NCBI GenBank assembly: GCA_025937665.1
Contig: JAICQW010000135.1
Span: forward strand, 1 to 5,215
Reading direction: 5' to 3'
From: Nitrososphaeraceae archaeon
GTDB lineage: Archaea > Thermoproteota > Nitrososphaeria > Nitrososphaerales > Nitrososphaeraceae
Length of the DNA stretch: 5,215 nt
The stretch's first letter is position 1. The number at the start of each line of letters is the position of its first letter. Positions 1-5,215 of this stretch are shown here, piece by piece. The position numbers were made by a program, and so were the translations under genes. The notes beneath the pieces were generated by a model. It ran no database searches. It was not told the origin of the DNA and saw only the letters and a program-made list of their open reading frames with translations.

Positions 1-929
1 CTCTTGTTGAAGCAATGAGGGGGTGTGGAAGAGGTTGCGATTTTTGCGATGTAAACAAGCGATCAAAAAAAGATATACCATTGGAAAGACTCCAAGCAGA
101 AGCAAGTATTAATTTGAAATACGGTTTTGATTCTATTTGGCTTCAATCTGATGAAATGTTACTATACGGCTGTGATAACAAAGATTTCGTGCCCAATGCA
201 GATGCTATTACTGATGTCTGGAAAGGGCTAAAGTCAATTGGCGCTAATTTCGTAGGCACTACTCATATGACCTTGTCTGCTGTAGCTTCTTCTCCAGATT
301 TAATCAGAGATTTATCCAAAATAAATAACATGGATTCAAACGGAAGATGGCTAGCTACCAACCTGGGTGTAGAAACTGTTGCCCCCCGAATGGTCAAAAA
401 GCATCTTGGCGTAAAAACAAAACCATATCAACCTGACGAATGGGGTGCGGTAGTGAGAGAAGGCTGCAGAATTTTGAATGAAAATCATTGGTTCCCTGCC
501 TTGACATTAATAATTGGTTGGCCAGATGAAACACCAGACGAGACACAATACACAATTGACCTTATAGATGACTTTAGCAGAATGAAAATGAGTGGCCTTG
601 TAGCCCCACTGCTGTATCAAGATTTTTCTGAAAGGAATTCCATGCATTTTGGAAATTTGAACGAATCACAATTTACCTTGTTTTGGAAATGCTGGCAGTT
701 TAATCTGCGGGTTATAAATGACATCATTCCCATAATCATTCGCAACAAGACATACGGACCTGCAATGAAAGTCTTTATGGCGGTCTTGATAAAGGCCGGG
801 ACTTGGGCAATCATGAGATACCTGAAAGGCCTATCAAAAGAATTGTTCAATGGTCAGGTACCTGAAGATATCGTAGAGAAATATTCTCGAAGTAGATCTG
901 TATCTGCGTCCCTTGCTCCAAAACTTTAA
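1..929 (+). CDS. Radical SAM enzyme, 5'-truncated by window edge (possible B12-binding class)
   Basis: This is the C-terminal part of a radical SAM superfamily enzyme, which would cleave S-adenosylmethionine with a [4Fe-4S] cluster to start radical chemistry. The CxxxCxxC cluster motif is at codons 24-26, 36-38 and 45-47, in the context RGCGRGCDFC. Counting from the ATG at 15, later core motifs include LGVET (117-121), like the SAM-contacting GxE strand, and LIIGWPDET (165-173), typical of COG1032-like enzymes. The ATG at 15 is not the likely start: the frame is open to the left edge (L-V-E-A precede it), and the cluster motif would otherwise begin at residue 4. The RGCxxGCxFC style is common in enzymes with an N-terminal cobalamin-binding domain, which would lie outside the window; that is inference. 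Residues about 231-270 are hydrophobic or amphipathic and could associate with membrane. Substrate unknown. The gene ends 24 bases from the convergent 113-aa gene. Confidence 0.88.
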   Translation, partial: LVEAMRGCGRGCDFCDVNKRSKKDIPLERLQAEASINLKYGFDSIWLQSDEMLLYGCDNKDFVPNADAITDVWKGLKSIGANFVGTTHMTLSAVASSPDLIRDLSKINNMDSNGRWLATNLGVETVAPRMVKKHLGVKTKPYQPDEWGAVVREGCRILNENHWFPALTLIIGWPDETPDETQYTIDLIDDFSRMKMSGLVAPLLYQDFSERNSMHFGNLNESQFTLFWKCWQFNLRVINDIIPIIIRNKTYGPAMKVFMAVLIKAGTWAIMRYLKGLSKELFNGQVPEDIVEKYSRSRSVSASLAPKL

Positions 930-941
930 GATCAAGAATTA

Positions 942-960
942 ATAATTTTCTCTTTAATTC
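942..960 (+). terminator. T-rich tract after the radical SAM gene
   Basis: A T-rich run (TTTT, CTCTTT, then AATTC) begins 13 bases after the stop codon and extends into the 3' end of the convergent 113-aa gene. Archaeal transcription often ends at T-rich tracts without a hairpin, so this is a reasonable but weak terminator candidate. Confidence 0.3.
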
Positions 961-1295
961 TTGCCAAGGCTTTCCATTTCCTTAATTGCAGTATCAGCAA
1001 TTGTCGCAATTTTTGGTTTGAGTATTATGAAATAATTTTTATCAGCTCGTTCTACAGCTGCAACAGTTTTGTATTTCTTGGTTGAAATATCAAATTCGAT
1101 CAATCCTGGTTCCATTGTACCTTTGGCATAAATCATCATCATTACGTCACCAGATACCGGGGTGAGAGGCAGAATAGAGAAGACATATCCTTTGTAAGAA
1201 CTAGCGGGTAGGACTTGTTTCATATAAGGCGCAACTGACACAAGATACAAAAAAAATTCTTCAACAGTGGAAAATTCTTCATACTCAAATTTCAT
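954..1295 (-). CDS. Hypothetical protein, 113 aa, soluble alpha/beta
   Basis: I do not recognise this family. The protein starts with an acidic, aromatic-rich helix (about residues 3-25, many E, F and Y). Several beta-like stretches follow: YVFSILPL (37-44), VMMMIYAKG (51-59), LIEFDIS (65-71) and YFIILKP (88-94). It closes with a C-terminal helix (about 96-110). It contains no Cys, His or Trp, so a metal site or thiol chemistry is unlikely. No signal peptide or clear membrane segment is visible. The start at 1295 is supported by a TATA-like element about 27 bases upstream and by the absence of a Shine-Dalgarno motif, consistent with leaderless expression. It lies 73 bases downstream of the reductase gene on the same strand but appears to have its own promoter. 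It is probably real because it is a complete frame in a gap between two solid genes; function unknown. Confidence 0.7.
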   Translation of the reverse strand: MKFEYEEFSTVEEFFLYLVSVAPYMKQVLPASSYKGYVFSILPLTPVSGDVMMMIYAKGTMEPGLIEFDISTKKYKTVAAVERADKNYFIILKPKIATIADTAIKEMESLGKN

Positions 1296-1317
1296 ATATT
1301 ATGGTCACATTTATCCT

Positions 1318-1327
1318 TGATATAAGG
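1318..1327 (-). promoter_or_regulatory. Candidate TATA box for the 113-aa gene
   Basis: On the minus strand this reads CCTTATATCA. The TTATAT core (1320-1325) is centred about 27 bases before the start codon at 1295. That spacing fits an archaeal TATA box driving a leaderless or very short-leader transcript. No Shine-Dalgarno is seen before the ATG, which agrees. The surrounding DNA is AT-rich, so a chance match is possible. Confidence 0.42.
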
Positions 1328-1341
1328 TTAAGGTTTGCCGG

Positions 1342-1358
1342 TTTGTACGCTTTTGTAC
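1342..1358 (-). repeat. Tandem GTACAAA repeat, 10-base period, upstream of the 113-aa gene
   Basis: GTACAAA occurs twice on the minus strand, at 1342-1348 and 1352-1358, exactly one helical turn apart and upstream of the TATA-like box. The copy nearest the gene is preceded by C (CGTACAAA, 1342-1349). The same 8-mer recurs at 2253-2260 upstream of the reductase gene in the same orientation. It may be an activator or repressor site. Confidence 0.38.
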
Positions 1359-1368
1359 TATCTGAGAC

Positions 1369-2211
1369 CTATCCATAAGATTCGAATTTCACACCATAGC
1401 TTCCATCTTTTCTCTTATTTCTTTCAGTAACGAAACCCTTTGGAATTAGATAGTCCAATGCTCCATCAACTGTTCCTTGCCATCCACACACATAGAAAAT
1501 AGTATTTTCAGGTGTAATTGATTCTCCAACAAGCTCTTCAAGAGGAGATTTGTCGGTTCCTAATTTGGGGCGTAGGAATGATTCTACTCTTCCTTTCTGA
1601 CCATTCCAACTTCTATTGAACCATTCTTGAGGTCTGCTAACACTTGCACGATATCTGAAATTCCATTTATCTTTACCATGGTCCAAACTTTCATTCTCAA
1701 GGTCCGTCAAGAGCTCTCTATAGCTGAGCTCGTCCACATAACTTGCACCGTGCAGTATTACTACCTCGCGCTTGCTACCTATCGATTTTAAATGAAGAGC
1801 ATATGAAATAAATGGTGCGAGCCCAGTCCCTCCCCCGATAAGAACCATCCTTCTGTCGTCAGGGGTTCCGTCATGCTTCTTCTCATCTATTGTAAAGGCA
1901 CCTGTTGGCTTTACCCAAAGAATTTCGTCCTGTTCCCTCCTATTGAATAATTCTGTAGTCAATCGGCCTGGTACAGGTTTTTTAACCCATCTTACAAGCA
2001 ACTCAAATACTTTTTTTTGCTCTGGAGGTGATGCTATTGAATATGCCCTTCTAACTATCTTCCCCTCAGAAGGTACATGCAATCCAATTGTCAAGAATTG
2101 ACCTGCCTTGAAATCAGGTACGCCGCCTTCGGATGGCTTTATTTTGAATATCATTAAATCTTCCTTTAATACGCGTATATACGATATTATGCCCTTATTG
2201 TCTACCACCAT
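1369..2211 (-). CDS. Ferredoxin-NADP+ reductase-like FAD oxidoreductase
   Basis: A two-domain flavoprotein that would move electrons between NAD(P)H and a one-electron carrier such as ferredoxin, in the cytoplasm. The N-terminal FAD domain has the RxYS motif (RAYSIAS, residues 55-61) and a PGRLT segment (81-85) that would contact the FAD pyrophosphate. The NAD(P) domain starts with LIGGGTGLAPF (124-134) and contains VSRP (191-194), resembling the NADP-specificity SR of plant and bacterial FNRs. It ends with the conserved YVCGW (240-244). The penultimate residue, Tyr279, may stack on the flavin as C-terminal aromatics do in FNRs. There is no plant-type [2Fe-2S] cysteine set and no globin domain, so BenC-type reductases and flavohaemoglobins are excluded. 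At 280 aa it is somewhat longer than E. coli Fpr (248 aa). The ATG at 2211 has a TATA-like box about 29 bases upstream and no Shine-Dalgarno. The physiological partner is not shown by the neighbours. Confidence 0.88.
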   Translation of the reverse strand: MVVDNKGIISYIRVLKEDLMIFKIKPSEGGVPDFKAGQFLTIGLHVPSEGKIVRRAYSIASPPEQKKVFELLVRWVKKPVPGRLTTELFNRREQDEILWVKPTGAFTIDEKKHDGTPDDRRMVLIGGGTGLAPFISYALHLKSIGSKREVVILHGASYVDELSYRELLTDLENESLDHGKDKWNFRYRASVSRPQEWFNRSWNGQKGRVESFLRPKLGTDKSPLEELVGESITPENTIFYVCGWQGTVDGALDYLIPKGFVTERNKRKDGSYGVKFESYG

Positions 2212-2232
2212 ACAAAACTGAAACTTGAGCCG

Positions 2233-2257
2233 ACAAATAAATACATTATTAATTTGT
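2233..2257. repeat. Imperfect dyad over the reductase promoter
   Basis: Outer arms ACAAAT (2233-2238) and ATTTGT (2252-2257) are perfect complements. After one mismatch the symmetry continues for four more pairs (AATA/TATT), giving 10 of 11 pairs around a short centre. It covers the candidate TATA box of the reductase gene. AT-rich sequence produces such dyads by chance, so an operator role is only possible. Confidence 0.35.
2235..2245 (-). promoter_or_regulatory. Candidate TATA box for the reductase gene
   Basis: On the minus strand this reads TGTATTTATTT, centred about 29 bases before the ATG at 2211, which fits a leaderless or near-leaderless archaeal promoter. It lies inside an imperfect dyad (2233-2257), so a dimeric regulator bound there would compete with TBP and TFB. 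AT-richness makes the exact box uncertain. Confidence 0.4.
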
Positions 2258-2260
2258 ACG
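2253..2260 (-). promoter_or_regulatory. CGTACAAA element upstream of the reductase gene
   Basis: This 8-mer is identical and in the same orientation relative to the gene as the one at 1342-1349. It lies 42-49 bases before the reductase ATG, just upstream of its TATA-like box. A shared transcription-factor site for the two minus-strand genes is plausible. GTACAAA also occurs once inside gltX (4680-4686), so chance is not excluded. Confidence 0.33.
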
Positions 2261-2318
2261 TATATTGGCTCGATTTTGAGGAAAATAAGTTGTCTTCTTA
2301 GTAAAATATCAATGAAAT

Positions 2319-2328
2319 TAATTTATTT
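2319..2328 (+). promoter_or_regulatory. Candidate TATA box for the 95-aa gene
   Basis: The sequence TAATTTATTT is centred about 27 bases before the ATG at 2351, so transcription would start at or next to the start codon. No Shine-Dalgarno precedes the ATG. Its last bases overlap the left arm of the inverted repeat at 2325-2344. Confidence 0.42.
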
Positions 2329-2344
2329 CTGAGTATTCAGAAAT
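2325..2344. promoter_or_regulatory. Perfect inverted repeat, putative operator of the 95-aa gene
   Basis: The arms ATTTCTGA (2325-2332) and TCAGAAAT (2337-2344) are exact reverse complements around a 4-base centre (GTAT). The repeat spans 26 to 7 bases before the ATG at 2351, directly after the TATA-like box. If the mRNA is leaderless the repeat is not transcribed, so a binding site for a dimeric repressor is more likely than an RNA hairpin. No regulator gene is visible in the window. Confidence 0.5.
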
Positions 2345-2350
2345 TAGAAT

Positions 2351-2638
2351 ATGTTCAAATTTGACAATTTTCGTGAAAAGGATTCTAAAAGTGTAGATGA
2401 TATCGAGAAACTAATTAATGAAAATAGCTCTGAACATCAACAACTACTGGACTCATTCAAAAAATCAATGGATTCATTCGCAACTGAACGCTCCATGGAC
2501 ACCTGTTTACAGGCCCTCAATATTTCAATCCAGTTAGCAAGTGTGAGGTCCACATTGACGGAATTATACAAGAGTTATTGCCATATTCTAGAGAGGGAGG
2601 TAACCAGATTAAGAAAGATTAACCAAGAGAACACATAA
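2351..2638 (+). CDS. Hypothetical small helical protein, 95 aa
   Basis: I do not recognise this family. The protein is charged and looks almost wholly alpha-helical: helix-forming stretches at about 15-47 and 49-92 have no prolines and few glycines. The second stretch has a heptad-like spacing of L, I and V residues that could form a short coiled coil or helical hairpin. There are two cysteines (52 and 77) but no metal-binding pattern, signal peptide or membrane segment. It could be a small adaptor or oligomerising protein; that is inference. The start at 2351 is supported by a TATA-like element about 27 bases upstream and no Shine-Dalgarno, again suggesting a leaderless mRNA. A perfect inverted repeat lies between that element and the start. 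The gene is divergent from the reductase gene and convergent with the FAH-family gene, so it is probably transcribed alone. Confidence 0.68.
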   Translation: MFKFDNFREKDSKSVDDIEKLINENSSEHQQLLDSFKKSMDSFATERSMDTCLQALNISIQLASVRSTLTELYKSYCHILEREVTRLRKINQENT

Positions 2639-2646
2639 AAACCAAA
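2637..2646 (-). terminator. T-rich tract after the gltX-FAH operon
   Basis: On the minus strand this reads TTTGGTTTTT, 18 bases beyond the FAH-family stop codon and reaching the stop codon of the convergent 95-aa gene. It is a candidate T-tract terminator; no stable hairpin is visible beside it. Confidence 0.3.
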
Positions 2647-2663
2647 TCCAGATAATCTCAATA

Positions 2664-3533
2664 CTAGACAAAAGTAATTTTATTTCTAATTGTACCCAGG
2701 TTTTCGATTGTTATTTCTACGACGTCGCCATCCTTGAGATATTTTGGTTCTTTCATAGACATGGCAACCCCTGCTGGGGTTCCAGTAGAAATGATGTCTC
2801 CAGATTCTAAAGTCATTATTCGACTTAGGCTTGATATTATTTTGTCAATCGATATTACCATTTTACTACTGGAGGAATTTTGCCGAGTTTCACCGTTGAC
2901 TTTTGTAACAATCTGCAGATCTTGCGGATCATGGATTTCGTCCTTCGTTGTTATCCATGGACCACATGGCGCAAAAGTATCAATACCTTTTCCTCTGGTA
3001 AATTGCTTATCTTTGAACTGTATGTCTCTGGCTGAAACATCGTGCAGAATAGTATACCCAAATATGGATTCAGAGGCTTTTTCAGGCTCTATATTTTTGG
3101 TATCCTTCCCAATAACAATTGCTAACTCTGCCTCGTAGTCAAGGCGTTGCACAAATTGTGGACACTTGACATCACTAAATGGATTGTTTAGAGTTGTTCG
3201 GGGTTTGATGAAAATAACGGGTTCATCTGAAGGTGTAAGCCCAGCATCTCTTGCATGATCATAATAATTAAATGCTAAACAGATTATTTTTGGTGGATCT
3301 GGAATAGGCACCAATAAATCTTCATAGATAATATCGTTACTAAACTTGATATCTGAAATATACTTGCTGATTTCATTAATCCATCCTCTTATGATGAATT
3401 CTTTTATAGTCTGAGGGATTGGAACACCGGTTTGTTCTTGAAAATCAATCTTTGAAATTATTTTTTTACCATCAGGAGAGACTATTCCATATGTTTCTCC
3501 AACATCTTTTATCTTAATCCTTCCGATTTTCAT
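2664..3533 (-). CDS. Fumarylacetoacetate hydrolase (FAH) family protein
   Basis: A member of the FAH superfamily: Mg2+ or Mn2+ enzymes that hydrolyse, decarboxylate or isomerise 2-oxo or enol acids such as acylpyruvates, oxaloacetate or hydroxymuconates. Residues 1-75 look like the family's small N-terminal domain. The catalytic domain begins at PKIICLAFNYYDHARDAG (81-98), with His93 in the usual lid or active-site position. The metal ligands are the ExE of LDYEAEL (Glu134, Glu136) and Asp165 in HDVSARD. RGKGIDTFAPCGPW (180-193), GDIISTGTPAGVAM (245-258) and GDVVEITIENLG (269-280) are also classic. At 289 aa it is a normal length for prokaryotic members. Exact substrate cannot be read from sequence; oxaloacetate decarboxylase or acylpyruvase, as in FAHD1, is one option. 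The gene starts 5 bases after the glutamyl-tRNA synthetase stop, so the two are very likely co-transcribed. Confidence 0.92.
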   Translation of the reverse strand: MKIGRIKIKDVGETYGIVSPDGKKIISKIDFQEQTGVPIPQTIKEFIIRGWINEISKYISDIKFSNDIIYEDLLVPIPDPPKIICLAFNYYDHARDAGLTPSDEPVIFIKPRTTLNNPFSDVKCPQFVQRLDYEAELAIVIGKDTKNIEPEKASESIFGYTILHDVSARDIQFKDKQFTRGKGIDTFAPCGPWITTKDEIHDPQDLQIVTKVNGETRQNSSSSKMVISIDKIISSLSRIMTLESGDIISTGTPAGVAMSMKEPKYLKDGDVVEITIENLGTIRNKITFV

Positions 3534-3538
3534 TTTGT

Positions 3539-5215
3539 CTACCTATGTATAAAAATTGCCGTTCCTTTTTCTTGTGTATTGCAAAAACCAAATCTAGTTA
3601 ATTGTAGTTGAGTGTGCGATTTTAGTTGTAAAATAAAGGTCTCTGCATATCCTTCAATACGTTCCAAACTATTGGGATTAAATTTGTCATCAATATACAG
3701 TTCCTTGGGAACCAGGACGGTGTAATTTGTCTTATTCTTGTCTGATACCCATTGAATCTTCTTCATATCTCGTACAATCTCATTGTTTAGATAAGAAGCT
3801 GTAATTACCTTTTTATCCAGATCTAATTCCTTAATTTTAATATTATACAATTCCATGAGTCTAATTTCTTCATCTTCCGCAAGAAGTATGGCGTCATCTT
3901 GTGAAATATAAACCACATTGGAAACTTCAACCTGTCTTGTTCCAAGATCAATGTTTGGATGGTTTCTCAGGGTTACTTTAGTGTCTTCGGCATCTTCTAC
4001 AATTACCTTTATTGGATCTTTGACAAAGAAAAGTCGAATTGCAATAGGTTCAAGGATCTTCCTATTCATTGATTCTAGTGTCTTGAATGGGGGTTTTGAT
4101 TCTGCTAATGTTAATCCAAGGCTCAAAACAAAACTTCTGATTGCTCTTGGATCAAAACCACGTTTACGCAGCGCAGATAAAGTGAGCAGACGTGGATCAT
4201 CCCATCCTGCAATATGATTATCATCTATTAATTGTTTGATCTTTCTTTTGGAAACTGGCATGTTTTCAAATTCCAATCTCGAGAATTCGACAACTATTGG
4301 TTTTCGTAATTCCAATCTATCAAGAATATCCAAATACAGGGCATTACGTAACTCATACTCCTTACTTCTCAGCGCGTGACTGACGCCATCAAGACAATCT
4401 TCAACAGGTGCAGCGAAGTCATAAGTGGGCCACACCTGCACTTTTTCACCCAAAAGTGGATGCGGGGCCTCTATTATTCTAAATAGGGTTGGGTCTCTAA
4501 GAACAGTATTGTTGTCTTGCATATTTCCCTTGAATCTTACAATGGCGTCGTTTTGGTGATAAGTTCCGTCAAATAACTTGTCCAATCTTTCTTTGTTTTT
4601 TTCTGCGTCGTCAATATTGCCTCTGCATGGGCATTCAACCTGTTGCATTCTCATTTTATGTATCTCATTAGTATCACATGTACAAACATACGCATTCCCA
4701 GCTAATGTCAGTTTTTTTCCATAATCATGCAAAACAAATATGTCGTCAGAAGTATTTTTTACAATATCGGGCTTGACTTCTAACCATTCCAAACCACTTC
4801 TGATAGCATCATAATACTCCAATTTTTCATTCAGTGGATTAGTATCATCAAAACGTAGAATCAATTTGCCATCGTAAATTCTAGCATACTCTTCATCAAT
4901 TATGGCTGCTTTTGCGTGACCTATATGAGGATAGCCATTGGGCTCGGGCGGAAATCTGGTAACCACTTTAGTTCCTGTCATTTGGAGCTGTGGAAATGGA
5001 TGCGAGGTCACATGTTCCTTTGCTGACTTTGAATCAATATTGTTATCTACTAAATCTATTTCATTAAGAAATTTTTTCTGCTGCTCCACATCCATCTTAT
5101 TTACAGAATCTACTACCATTTTGATTTCTGCCATTAAAGTCTTTATTTCCTTTTTTAATTCTGGTCTTAGACTCAGAATTTTAGCCAGAACGGTATTTAC
5201 GTTCGTACTACCTGA
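3539..5215 (-). CDS. gltX: Glutamyl-tRNA synthetase, archaeal type, 5' end beyond window
   Basis: Charges tRNA-Glu with glutamate. In archaea without GlnRS the enzyme is generally non-discriminating and also makes Glu-tRNA-Gln for the amidotransferase. Numbering from the Met at 5134: the class I HIGH signature is at 70-73 (NGYPHIGHAKA), a KMSKS equivalent is at 293-297 (PVSKR), and a zinc-type CxC...CxC is at Cys151, Cys153, Cys168 and Cys170. GWDDPRL (310-316), ERIEGYAE (491-498) and a C-terminal RFGFCN (514-519) complete the pattern. The frame is open from 5134 to 5215. Its 27 extra codons include G-S-T-N-V and VLAKIL, which resemble the conserved archaeal GluRS N-terminal domain. The ATG at 5134 is therefore internal, and the true start lies outside the window. 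The visible part is 558 residues, close to full length for the family. It is the upstream gene of an operon with the FAH-family gene. Confidence 0.95.
   Translation of the reverse strand, partial: SGSTNVNTVLAKILSLRPELKKEIKTLMAEIKMVVDSVNKMDVEQQKKFLNEIDLVDNNIDSKSAKEHVTSHPFPQLQMTGTKVVTRFPPEPNGYPHIGHAKAAIIDEEYARIYDGKLILRFDDTNPLNEKLEYYDAIRSGLEWLEVKPDIVKNTSDDIFVLHDYGKKLTLAGNAYVCTCDTNEIHKMRMQQVECPCRGNIDDAEKNKERLDKLFDGTYHQNDAIVRFKGNMQDNNTVLRDPTLFRIIEAPHPLLGEKVQVWPTYDFAAPVEDCLDGVSHALRSKEYELRNALYLDILDRLELRKPIVVEFSRLEFENMPVSKRKIKQLIDDNHIAGWDDPRLLTLSALRKRGFDPRAIRSFVLSLGLTLAESKPPFKTLESMNRKILEPIAIRLFFVKDPIKVIVEDAEDTKVTLRNHPNIDLGTRQVEVSNVVYISQDDAILLAEDEEIRLMELYNIKIKELDLDKKVITASYLNNEIVRDMKKIQWVSDKNKTNYTVLVPKELYIDDKFNPNSLERIEGYAETFILQLKSHTQLQLTRFGFCNTQEKGTAIFIHR
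3541..3544 (-). promoter_or_regulatory. Shine-Dalgarno-like AGGT before the FAH-family gene
   Basis: On the minus strand AGGT lies 7 bases before the ATG at 3533 and overlaps the first base of the gltX TAG stop codon. Its presence here and absence at the three TATA-driven genes fits an internal operon gene that needs leadered initiation or coupling to termination of gltX. Confidence 0.4.

Noticed and set aside
15..17. ATG as start of the radical SAM gene
   Set aside because: The frame is open to the window edge and the cluster cysteines would be at residues 4, 8 and 11, leaving out the preceding core strand.
617..850. 77-codon minus-strand open frame
   Set aside because: It lies wholly inside the radical SAM gene on the other strand, which has strong family motifs; no promoter or recognisable protein.
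2169..2178. 10-base palindrome ATACGCGTAT
   Set aside because: It is inside the reductase coding sequence near its start and is explained by ordinary codons; chance is sufficient.
1369..2211. Reductase as flavohaemoglobin or BenC-type dioxygenase reductase
   Set aside because: There is no globin domain and no plant-type [2Fe-2S] cysteine cluster; only the FAD and NAD(P) domains are present.
2227..2271. GAGCC ... GGCTC inverted pair flanking the reductase promoter
   Set aside because: Only 5 matching bases with a 35-base spacing; too weak to call a regulatory or mobile-element repeat.
2734..3138. 134-codon plus-strand open frame
   Set aside because: It is antisense to the catalytic core of the FAH-family gene; its composition is a by-product of that gene's codons.
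3918..4217. 99-codon plus-strand open frame
   Set aside because: It is antisense to gltX, including the region after the KMSKS-like motif, with no independent support.
4680..4686. GTACAAA inside gltX
   Set aside because: It encodes part of the conserved YVCTC zinc-site segment and lies far from any start; treated as a chance match.

Overview
The window is compact, AT-rich archaeal DNA. It most likely comes from an ammonia-oxidising thaumarchaeon (Nitrososphaerota, perhaps the Nitrososphaerales). The clearest evidence is an archaeal-type glutamyl-tRNA synthetase with the archaeal N-terminal extension. Candidate TATA boxes also sit about 27-29 bases before three start codons, as expected for leaderless or nearly leaderless archaeal mRNAs. 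The genus is a guess from general resemblance, not from a search.

Layout from left to right: (1) the 3' part of a radical SAM enzyme gene on +, cut by the left edge; (2) a convergent small hypothetical gene on - (113 aa); (3) an upstream - strand gene for a ferredoxin-NADP+ reductase-like flavoprotein (280 aa); (4) a 139-base divergent intergenic region, the main regulatory stretch; (5) a small helical hypothetical protein on + (95 aa); (6) a convergent - strand pair, glutamyl-tRNA synthetase followed after 5 bases by a fumarylacetoacetate-hydrolase (FAH) family enzyme. The synthetase gene is open through the right edge.

Two genes are cut by the window ends, and the first ATG visible in each is not the true start. 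The radical SAM frame runs open upstream of the ATG at 15. The synthetase frame runs open upstream of the ATG at 5134, and those 27 extra codons read like the conserved archaeal GluRS N-terminus. There is no rRNA, tRNA, CRISPR array, insertion sequence or prophage, and no gene-free stretch longer than 139 bases.

This is mostly housekeeping and lineage-specific metabolism, and I do not see a defence or mobile system. The signals most worth following are in the promoters. A perfect 8+8 inverted repeat lies between the TATA-like box and start of the 95-aa gene. An imperfect dyad covers the reductase promoter. An 8-mer (CGTACAAA) occurs in the same orientation about 42-54 bases before both the reductase and the 113-aa gene, suggesting shared control.
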